The notes under the pieces are model-generated. The model was given only the letters and a program-made list of their open reading frames with translations, was not told the DNA's origin and made no database searches. A DNA stretch of 64,000 nucleotides from RYN-230 sp963837515. GTDB lineage: Bacteria; Actinomycetota; Actinomycetes; Streptosporangiales; Streptosporangiaceae. A program made the position numbers and the translations under genes. This document shows positions 54,127 through 61,404 of the stretch, one piece after another (the stretch's first letter is position 1; every line of letters begins with the position of its first letter). The stretch is taken from contig CAWINT010000006.1 in assembly GCA_963837515.1 (NCBI GenBank), forward strand, positions 372,001 to 436,000. The letters are read 5' to 3'.

Positions 54127-54899
54127 GTCAGGCTCCGTCGCCCTGCTTCGTGGCCGCCCCGGCCTGGCCGGCCGCGGTCGCCTCGGGAGCCGCGTCCGCC
54201 GCCGGGGCCGCGGGCGCCTCGGCCGTGTCCGGCTGCGCGGCGTCGGGGCCGGCCGTGTCCGGCTGCGCGGCGTCGGCGCCGGCCGTGTCGGCCGTCGCGC
54301 TGCCGGCCTGCGCGCTGCGCGCTGCCGGCCTGCGCGCTGTCGCCCTTGGCGCTGTCGTTCTTGGCGCTGTCGTTCTTGGCGCTGTCGCCCTTGGCGCTGT
54401 CGCCCTTGGCGCTGTCGCCCTTGGCGCTGGACTTGGCCGCGGCCTGCTTCCCGCCGGACCGGCCCGTGCTCCTCGCGGGCTTGGCGTCGGCCTCCGCCGG
54501 CTCGTCGCCCTTGCCGCCTGCCTTGCGGCCCTTGCCCTTGGCGCCGTCACCGACGCCGTGCGCCGCGGCCACCGCCGCCGCGTAGGCGTCCTTCTTGTCC
54601 GCCCTGGGCGCAGCGGTCTGCAGCGTGCCCTCGCTGCCGGGCAGGCCCTTGAACTTCTGCCAGTCGCCGGTGACCTCGAGGATCTTGCGGACCGGGTCGG
54701 TCGGCTGAGCGCCGACGGACAGCCAGTGCTGGGCGCGCTCGGAGTCCACCTCAATGAGCGATGGCTCGTTCATCGGGTGGTACTTGCCGATCTCCTCGAT
54801 GGCGCGGCCGTCCCGCTTGGTGCGCGCATCGGCCACGATGATCCGGTAAAACGGCGCGTGGATCTTGCCCATGCGCTTCAGCTTGATCTTGACAGCCAC
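54096..54899 (-). CDS. rpsP: Ribosomal protein S16 with a frameshifted, repeat-encoded tail
   Basis: Residues 1 to about 90 are a normal S16 (KIKLKRMGKIHAPFYRIIVA, GKYHPMNEPSLIEVDSERA). A long tail follows with Lys/Ala then SAKGD/SAKND repeats. Near 54309-54321 the sequence AGCGCGC is present once too often. As read, the tail turns Arg/Gly-rich and runs over khpA to 54096 (267 residues). In the other frame it continues ADTAGADAAQPDTAGPDAAQ to a stop at 54128, immediately before khpA, as expected for actinobacteria. Start GTG 54899 follows GGGAGAG. The core is certain; the tail reading is doubtful. Confidence 0.9.
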   Translation of the reverse strand: MAVKIKLKRMGKIHAPFYRIIVADARTKRDGRAIEEIGKYHPMNEPSLIEVDSERAQHWLSVGAQPTDPVRKILEVTGDWQKFKGLPGSEGTLQTAAPRADKKDAYAAAVAAAHGVGDGAKGKGRKAGGKGDEPAEADAKPARSTGRSGGKQAAAKSSAKGDSAKGDSAKGDSAKNDSAKNDSAKGDSAQAGSAQRAGRQRDGRHGRRRRRAAGHGRPRRRAAGHGRGARGPGGGRGSRGDRGRPGRGGHEAGRRSLTCWKRPLSTW

Positions 54900-55121
54900 G
54901 GGTGTGGTCTCTCCCAGAAAACTCGGATGCAGGCAACGCTCGCGCCGGGTGGGGACCACCGCGTCGGCCTGCTCGGTCCCCGGGCCGGTGAGCGTGAGAG
55001 GGCGTCGCCGGACCGGGAGTGACGGACACATTGTGCCAGACACCCGGGGCCAGGGCGTAATCGCCGCGGAACTGCGCCGGCCCTGGGTGCTGGTGTTCCG
55101 CGCCGCACCGGGCGGCGCGGG

Positions 55122-56882
55122 CTACTTGCCGTCCTTCTTGTCCTGGCGGTTGCGGCGGCCGAACAGCCCGAAGCCCGCCGGCAGGCTGGCCGGATCCGGC
55201 GAGCCCTCGGCCAGGCCGTCCGGCGGCGGCATCTTCGCGGCGATCTTGTTCGCCGCACGCAACGCGGCCGGGTTGGACGTCAGAGCTTCCAGGCTGGCGG
55301 CCAGTTCCTCCTGCGAGCCGGGCAGCCCGCCCAGGCCGGGAAGGCTGGGGCCGGCCCCGTTCCCCGCGGCAGGCCCGGCGCCTGGCGCGCCCGCCCCGGC
55401 GGCCGGGCCGGTGGCGGCCGGCAGGCCGGACCCGGGCTGGCCGGTGCCCGCCTTCGGCGCCGCGGCCTTGGCCGGGTTGCCGCCCGGCCGGCCGCCCTTG
55501 GGCTTCTTCTTGTTCTTCTTGGCGCTCTTGGACACGGCCCGGCGCATCCCGGGGATGGCCGGCATGCCGGGCACCCCACCGCCCGACATCATCTGCCGCA
55601 TCATCTTCTGGCCCTCCAGGAACCGGGTGACGAGGTTATTCACCTCGCCCACGGTCACCCCGGACCCGTTCGCGATCCGGGCCCGGCGGGAGCCGTTGAG
55701 AATCTTGGGGTTGCGCCGTTCCGCCGGGGTCATCGAGTTGACGATGGCCGCCGCACGGTCCAGGTCCTTGTCGCTGATCTGGCTCAGCAGCTCACGGTTC
55801 TGCCCCGCGCCGGGCAGCATGCCGAGCAGGTTGCCGATCGGCCCGAGCTTGCGGACCATGGCCAGCTGCTCGACGAAGTCCTCCAGGGTGAACCCGTCCC
55901 CCGAGGCCAGCTTGCCGGCCATCTTGGCCGCCTGGTCCTCGTCGAAGGCCCGTTCCGCCTGCTCGATCAGGGTGAGCATGTCGCCCATGTCGAGGATGCG
56001 CGAGGCCATCCGGTCCGGGTGGAAGACATCGAAGTCGGCCAGCTTCTCGCCGGAGGAGGCGAACATGATCGGCCGGCCGGTGAGCTGCGCGATGGACAGC
56101 GCCGCACCGCCGCGGGCGTCACCGTCGAGCTTGGTCAGCACCACCCCGTCGTAACCGACGCCGTCGAGGAAGGCCTGGGCGGTGAGGACCGCGTCCTGGC
56201 CGATCATCGCGTCCACCACGAACAGGATCTCGTCCGGGTCGGTCGCGTCCCGGATATCGGCGGCCTGGCGCATCATGTCCTCGTCGATGCCCAGCCGGCC
56301 CGCGGTGTCGATGATGACGACGTTGTGCTGACGGCGCCGCGCCTCATCCAGTGACTGCCGGGCCACCTCTACCGGGTCGCCCACGCCGTTGCCCGGCTCG
56401 GGTGCGTACACCGGGACACCGGCGCGCTCCCCGACCACCTGCAGCTGCTGGACCGCGTTGGGCCGTTGCAGGTCGGCCGCGACCAGCAGCGGCGTGTTCC
56501 CCTGCTCCCTGAGCCACAGCGCCAGCTTGCCGGCCAGCGTCGTCTTACCGGAGCCCTGGAGACCGGCCAGCATGATGACGGTCGGCGGCACCTTGGCGAA
56601 CCGGATCCGGCGGGCCTCGCCACCGAGGATCCCGATGAGCTCCTCGTGAACGATCTTGATGACCTGCTGCGCCGGATTCAGCGCGCTGGACACCTCTTCC
56701 GACGAGGCGCGTTCCTTGATCCGTGCGATGAACTCCCGCACCACCGGGAGCGCCACGTCCGCCTCGAGCAGGGCGATGCGGATCTCCCGGGCGGTCGCGT
56801 CGATGTCAGCCTGGGACAGCCGCCCGCGGCCGCGCAGCGAGGAGAAGACCTGTGTCAGCCGGTCAGAAAGTGTCTCGAACAC
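55122..56882 (-). CDS. ffh: Signal recognition particle protein Ffh
   Basis: A 586-residue GTPase, longer than the usual ~510-520 because of a Gly/Pro/Ala-rich C-terminus. LSDRLTQVFSSLRGRGRLSQ is the N domain; GLQGSGKTTLAGKLAL, DTAGRLGIDEDMM and LTKLDGDARGGAALS are G-domain motifs; the M domain has LEGQKMMRQMMSGGGVPGMP. With 4.5S RNA it targets nascent membrane proteins to FtsY, encoded nearby. GTG 56882 is the start; the longer upstream frame is spurious. 190 gene-free bp separate it from glnD. Confidence 0.96.
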   Translation of the reverse strand: MFETLSDRLTQVFSSLRGRGRLSQADIDATAREIRIALLEADVALPVVREFIARIKERASSEEVSSALNPAQQVIKIVHEELIGILGGEARRIRFAKVPPTVIMLAGLQGSGKTTLAGKLALWLREQGNTPLLVAADLQRPNAVQQLQVVGERAGVPVYAPEPGNGVGDPVEVARQSLDEARRRQHNVVIIDTAGRLGIDEDMMRQAADIRDATDPDEILFVVDAMIGQDAVLTAQAFLDGVGYDGVVLTKLDGDARGGAALSIAQLTGRPIMFASSGEKLADFDVFHPDRMASRILDMGDMLTLIEQAERAFDEDQAAKMAGKLASGDGFTLEDFVEQLAMVRKLGPIGNLLGMLPGAGQNRELLSQISDKDLDRAAAIVNSMTPAERRNPKILNGSRRARIANGSGVTVGEVNNLVTRFLEGQKMMRQMMSGGGVPGMPAIPGMRRAVSKSAKKNKKKPKGGRPGGNPAKAAAPKAGTGQPGSGLPAATGPAAGAGAPGAGPAAGNGAGPSLPGLGGLPGSQEELAASLEALTSNPAALRAANKIAAKMPPPDGLAEGSPDPASLPAGFGLFGRRNRQDKKDGK

Positions 56883-57072
56883 GCCCCCCAGGCTATCCGG
56901 TCGGCAGCACCGGGTCAGTGCCCGCCGACTCAACCGACCGCTCCGCGCGCAGACCCGAACCAGCCTCGCGGCCCCGACCGCCCGCCGGACGGCCGGCCGG
57001 TTCACACTTCCGTGGCGCCCAGGGAGCGGGGCCACGTGGGCGAGGGCCACGCGGGCCGGGCCGGGGCGGCCG

Positions 57073-59331
57073 TCAGGTGGCCAGGGCCGCCAGCACCTGG
57101 GCGGCGATCTTGCCGCGGATGCGCGAGCCGCCGACCGGGCCGCCGGAGGAGTCCACCACGTAGAACACGTCCACCGCCTCGGCGCCGAGCGTCTCGACCC
57201 GGGCGGCCCGGACGTCGAGACCGCAGTCGCCGAGCGCCCGGCCGATCCGCCAGAGCAGCCCCGGGGCATCGTGGGCCCGCACCTCGATCACGGTCGCGGT
57301 CCGTGAGGCGTCATCGAGCAGGCTCACCTTGGGCGGCGCGACCGGGACGGGCAACGGCGACTGCCGGTAGGTGCGCATCCGCCGCTCCAGCCGCTCCGCC
57401 ACGTCGAGCCGGCCTTCCAGGGCGCGCCGCAGGTCGCTGCTGACCAGGTCGGCATCGGGCGGGTCGCCGTACTCGGGGGCGACGATGAACGCGGCCACCG
57501 CCATGGCGTCGTGCGAGGTGGCGTTGGCCGACCGCACGGCCAGCCGGTGTGACGCGAGCACCCCGGCCGCCTGCCACAGCAGGCCGGGCCGGTCCGGCGC
57601 GACCACGGTCACCTCGGCGCCCTGTACCCGGGCGTCCGGGATGCCCTTCTCGGCCAGCGTGGCCTGGTCCGGCCGGAGCGGCAGCGGGGATGGCGGCGGC
57701 TCACCGGCCAGCCGCGACTCCACCCGGCGCACCAGGTCGCCGACCAGGCCCTCCTTCCAGTCGTTCCACGCCGCCGGGCCGGTGGCCAGCCCGTCCGCGA
57801 TGGCCAGCTGATGCAGCAGCTCCAACAGCGGCCGGCCGCCCACCACCGCGACGACCTGCGCCACCGTGACCGGATCGTCAAGATCGCGGCGGGTGGCTGT
57901 CTGCGGCAGCAGCAGGTGGTGCCGGACCGCGCCGGCGATCAGCTCCGAATCCGACGGGCCGAGGCCCACCCGCCGGGCCACATCCCGGGCCACAACTTCC
58001 CCGGTGACCCGGTGGTCCCCCGGCCAGCCCTTGCCGATGTCGTGCAGCAGGGCCGAGAGCAGCAGCAGGTCGGGCCGGGCCACGTCGCGGGTGAGCACCG
58101 CCGCGCGGGCGGCGGTCTCGACCAGGTGGCGGTCCACGGTGAAGGTGTGCAGGGGATTGCGCTGCGGCCGGTTGCGGACCCGGTCCCAGTCGGGCAGCAG
58201 GCCGGCCACCAGGCCTTCCTGATCCAGCGCCTCCCACACCGGCACCGCGGCGGGACCCGCGCCGAGGAGCGCCACCAGAGCGTCCCGCGCCTCCACCGGC
58301 CAGGGCACCGGCAGCGGCGGGCATTCGGCCAGCCGACTGAGCGTGCGCGGCGCGAGGGTCAGGCCGGACTGGGCGGCTGCGGCCGCGGCGCGCAGCGGCA
58401 GTGCGGGGTCGCGAGGCGGATCGGCCGCCCGGGCCAGCACCACCTCGCCGTCCTGCTCGACCAGTCCGTCGGCCAGCGGACGGCGCTGGGCCTGGTTGCG
58501 CCGACGGCCGCCACGGCTGCGCTGCGCCTGGCGGAACGCCTGGTCCACGGAGTAGGCCACGGCCCGGCCCGCTCCCGCCAGGTGCCGCATCAGCGCGTCC
58601 GCGTCCAGCAGCCCCAGCACCCGGGCCACCTCGTCCTGCTCCTGCAGGACCAGCCGGTCGGTGGGGCGCCCGGTGATCTCGTGCAGTGCGTGCCGTGCGT
58701 CCATGATCGACTCATAGGCGGCCCGGACCCGGGGGCCTGGCCCGGGCGCGACCCACGCCGCCGCGATGGCCTGGATGGCGTGCACGTCCCGCAGCCCGCC
58801 GCGGGCCTCCTTGAGGTCCGGTTCGAGCAGGAAGGCCAGCTCACCGCTGCGCTGCGTCCGTTCCACGTGCAGCGCCCGGAGTTCCGCGAGCCGGGTTCCG
58901 GCCGAGGCCCGCCAGTCCTCCAGGGCACCGAGCCGCAGCGCGCCGGTGAGGTTGGGGTCCCCGGCCACGTGCCGGGCGTAAAGCAGCGTAAGAGCGACCT
59001 TGAGATCTTTTCTCGCCACCCGCCGTGCCTCCGCGATGGTGCGGACGGCATGGTCCAGCCGGGTGCCGGAATCCCAGATCGGGTACCAGATCCGGTCGGC
59101 CAGGGCGGCGATGCCGTTCCGGCCGTCGTGCAGCAGCAGTACATCGAGGTCACTGCCGGGCAGCAGTTCACGGCGGCCGTAGCCGCCGACCGCGACGAGA
59201 GCCACCCCGGGCTCCGCGCCGAGCAGGGAAGCCAGCCAGCGGTCCGTCTCCGCACTGCGCCGCGCCCGGTCCGCGGCGAAAGAGGTGAGCGGCGGCCCGT
59301 CGGGTTGCGAGCGGGCCGAGGGTCCGGACAT
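57073..59331 (-). CDS. glnD: PII nucleotidylyltransferase/uridylyl-removing enzyme GlnD
   Basis: A 752-residue enzyme that modifies and demodifies PII according to glutamine level. VGGYGRRELLPGSDLDVLLL is the nucleotidyltransferase site; LLSALLHDIGKGWPGDHRVT the HD phosphohydrolase; two ACT domains follow (VVAPDRPGLLWQAAGVLASH and VRAHDAPGLLWRIGRALGDC). In Streptomyces the modification of PII is adenylylation. It lies 63 bp after glnB. Start is ATG 59331 within GTG-ATG. Confidence 0.95.
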   Translation of the reverse strand: MSGPSARSQPDGPPLTSFAADRARRSAETDRWLASLLGAEPGVALVAVGGYGRRELLPGSDLDVLLLHDGRNGIAALADRIWYPIWDSGTRLDHAVRTIAEARRVARKDLKVALTLLYARHVAGDPNLTGALRLGALEDWRASAGTRLAELRALHVERTQRSGELAFLLEPDLKEARGGLRDVHAIQAIAAAWVAPGPGPRVRAAYESIMDARHALHEITGRPTDRLVLQEQDEVARVLGLLDADALMRHLAGAGRAVAYSVDQAFRQAQRSRGGRRRNQAQRRPLADGLVEQDGEVVLARAADPPRDPALPLRAAAAAAQSGLTLAPRTLSRLAECPPLPVPWPVEARDALVALLGAGPAAVPVWEALDQEGLVAGLLPDWDRVRNRPQRNPLHTFTVDRHLVETAARAAVLTRDVARPDLLLLSALLHDIGKGWPGDHRVTGEVVARDVARRVGLGPSDSELIAGAVRHHLLLPQTATRRDLDDPVTVAQVVAVVGGRPLLELLHQLAIADGLATGPAAWNDWKEGLVGDLVRRVESRLAGEPPPSPLPLRPDQATLAEKGIPDARVQGAEVTVVAPDRPGLLWQAAGVLASHRLAVRSANATSHDAMAVAAFIVAPEYGDPPDADLVSSDLRRALEGRLDVAERLERRMRTYRQSPLPVPVAPPKVSLLDDASRTATVIEVRAHDAPGLLWRIGRALGDCGLDVRAARVETLGAEAVDVFYVVDSSGGPVGGSRIRGKIAAQVLAALAT

Positions 59332-59394
59332 CACGGCTGCCCATCCCCCCGACCCGTCACCTGCACTCCGACCAGACCTCCAGGTAGTCCGCGG

Positions 59395-59733
59395 CTACAG
59401 CGCGCCCGAGCCGCGCTCGCCGGTCCGGACCCGGACCACCGTCTCAACCGGGACAGCCCAGACCTTGCCGTCACCAATGCGGCCGGTCTGCGCCGCCTTG
59501 ACAATCACGCCGATCAGGTCATCGGTGTCCTCGTCGTCACACAGCACCTCAAGCCGGACCTTGGGCACCAGGTCCACCTGGTACTCCGCGCCCCGGTAAA
59601 CCTCCGTGTGCCCGCGCTGGCGGCCGTAGCCGCTCGCTTCGCTCACGGTCATCCCGTGTACGCCAAAGGCCTGCAGCGCCGCTTTCACTTCGTCTAGCTT
59701 GAACGGTTTGATCACGGCAGTGATGAGCTTCAT
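59395..59733 (-). CDS. glnB: Nitrogen regulatory protein PII
   Basis: A 112-residue PII protein. MKLITAVIKPFKLDEVKAAL opens it; the T-loop GYGRQRGHTEVYRGAEYQVD has the modified Tyr at position 51; GRIGDGKVWAVPVE binds ATP. It senses 2-oxoglutarate and energy. ATG 59733 has GAGAGGTGG upstream. In many actinomycetes the ammonium transporter gene amtB precedes this gene; here the 293 bp up to ftsY contain no transporter, only a likely GlnR site. Confidence 0.96.
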   Translation of the reverse strand: MKLITAVIKPFKLDEVKAALQAFGVHGMTVSEASGYGRQRGHTEVYRGAEYQVDLVPKVRLEVLCDDEDTDDLIGVIVKAAQTGRIGDGKVWAVPVETVVRVRTGERGSGAL

Positions 59734-59835
59734 GCGACCACCTCTCGGGCACGCTGTCCTGTGCTGACCTTCCGCCCAGGGCGTTTCGCCCGTCAACACA
59801 GAGTGTTTCGGCGGGGTGAAAGACGTAGTTCACAT

Positions 59836-59851
59836 GTTACGAGCAAGTTTC
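59836..59851 (-). promoter_or_regulatory. Candidate GlnR binding site upstream of glnB
   Basis: On the minus strand GAAAC (59851-59847) and GTAAC (59840-59836) are 6 bp apart, the spacing of GlnR half-sites (GTnAC and GAAAC alternating every 11 bp). The flanking half-sites at the same spacing are poor. It lies about 105 bp upstream of the glnB start, a position expected for activation under nitrogen limitation. Confidence 0.5.
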
Positions 59852-60026
59852 GGCGGCGGTCCTGGCTGCTGGCCGCGGCCGGCCGCGCTGGTGACGTGTG
59901 CAGGCGGGGCGGGGCGCCACGTCGTCGTAGTGCCGGCGGGACACCCCGGTGGCCGCGCCGGACACCGGCGGGACGAGCCAGGGGACGGGGACGGCATCTT
60001 CACGCCGGGCGGCTGCGCGGCAGCGC

Positions 60027-61190
60027 TCAGCCGCCGAGGATGGCGTCGATGAAGGCCTCCGGCTCGAACGGGGCCAGGTCATCCGGGCCCTCACCGAGCC
60101 CGACCAGCTTGACCGGGACCCCCAGCTCCCGCTGCACCTGGATCACGATTCCGCCTTTGGCCGTGCCGTCCAGCTTGGTCAGCACGATCCCGGTGACATC
60201 CACCGCCTCGGCGAAGACGCGGGCCTGGCGCAGGCCGTTCTGCCCGGTGGTGGCGTCGAGGACGAGGAGCACCTCGTCTACGGTGGCCTGCCTCTCGATG
60301 ACCCGCTTGATCTTGCCCAGCTCGTCCATGAGCCCGGTCTTGGTGTGCAGCCGGCCCGCGGTGTCCACGATGACGCAGCCCACCCGTTCCTCGATCCCCT
60401 CACGGACCGCCTCGAACGCCACGCTGGCCGGGTCGGCACCTTCCCGCTCGGACCGGACGACCCGGGCGCCGACGCGCTCCCCCCAGGTCTGCAACTGGTC
60501 GGCGGCCGCGGCGCGGAACGTGTCGGCCGCCCCGAGCAGCACCGTCTCCCCCTCGCCCTGCAGCGCCCGGCCGAGCTTGCCGCAGACGGTGGTCTTGCCG
60601 GTGCCGTTCACCCCGACCACCAGCACCACGGCCGGCCGGTCGCCGTGCGCGGCGGTGTGCAGGGTCCGGTCGGTGTCCAGCCCGATCTGCAGGATCAGCT
60701 CCGCGCGCAGCATCCCGCGCGCCTCGTCCGGGCTCCGGGTCCCCGCCACCTTCACCTGGGTCCGGAGTTCCTCCACGATCTGCCGGGCGGGCGTCACGCC
60801 GATGTCGGCGGTGATCAGGGTGTCCTCGATCTCTTCCCAGGCCTCGTCGTCCAGGACGTCCCGGGACAGCAGGTTGAGCAACACCGTCCCGAACCCGCCA
60901 CGGGAGGCGGCCAGCCGCCCGCGGAGCCGGGCCAGCCGCCCGCGCAGCGGCAGCGGTGGCGCCTCCGCCGGTTTGGTCTCCGGTCCCGGCGTGAGCACGT
61001 CGGTGGCCGTGGCGGTGCCACCCTGGTCCTGGGTGGGCGCGGCGGGGCGCTCATCGGTGATCGTGAGGGCCGGCTGATCCGGCGACGGCGGAACGCCCCG
61101 GCGGCGACGCGACGGACGGACCAGCAGGGTGGTTCCCGCGCCCGCGACGAGCACCACGAAGACGAGGGCAAGGATGATCGCAAGTTCCAT
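60027..61190 (-). CDS. ftsY: Signal recognition particle receptor FtsY
   Basis: A 387-residue SRP GTPase. An N-terminal helix (about 4-24) anchors it, followed by a Pro/Thr-rich linker and the NG domain: VVGVNGTGKTTVCGKLGRAL, DTFRAAAADQLQTW, DTAGRLHTKTGLMDELGKI and LTKLDGTAKGGIVI. It docks Ffh-ribosome complexes to the translocon. ATG 61190 starts the anchor helix; the longer frame to 61379 is not conserved. It lies 214 bp after smc. Confidence 0.96.
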   Translation of the reverse strand: MELAIILALVFVVLVAGAGTTLLVRPSRRRRGVPPSPDQPALTITDERPAAPTQDQGGTATATDVLTPGPETKPAEAPPLPLRGRLARLRGRLAASRGGFGTVLLNLLSRDVLDDEAWEEIEDTLITADIGVTPARQIVEELRTQVKVAGTRSPDEARGMLRAELILQIGLDTDRTLHTAAHGDRPAVVLVVGVNGTGKTTVCGKLGRALQGEGETVLLGAADTFRAAAADQLQTWGERVGARVVRSEREGADPASVAFEAVREGIEERVGCVIVDTAGRLHTKTGLMDELGKIKRVIERQATVDEVLLVLDATTGQNGLRQARVFAEAVDVTGIVLTKLDGTAKGGIVIQVQRELGVPVKLVGLGEGPDDLAPFEPEAFIDAILGG

Positions 61191-61404
61191 AACGGCCCCA
61201 GTCTTCCAGACGCCACCGCCTAGGTTGTCAGCCCTCCGCCGCTGCGGCCAGCCAGCGTCCACCCCGCCCGTGCCCGCCCGCCCCACCGGCATCTTGGCCC
61301 GCGCCGGTGACGGACACACACCCCCAAAGTGGGCATGAAGCGTTGCTCCGCGCGGGCGGAGAGCACGGGCGGAGAGCACGGGCGCATGCCCGGCCCCGGG
61401 CGCG

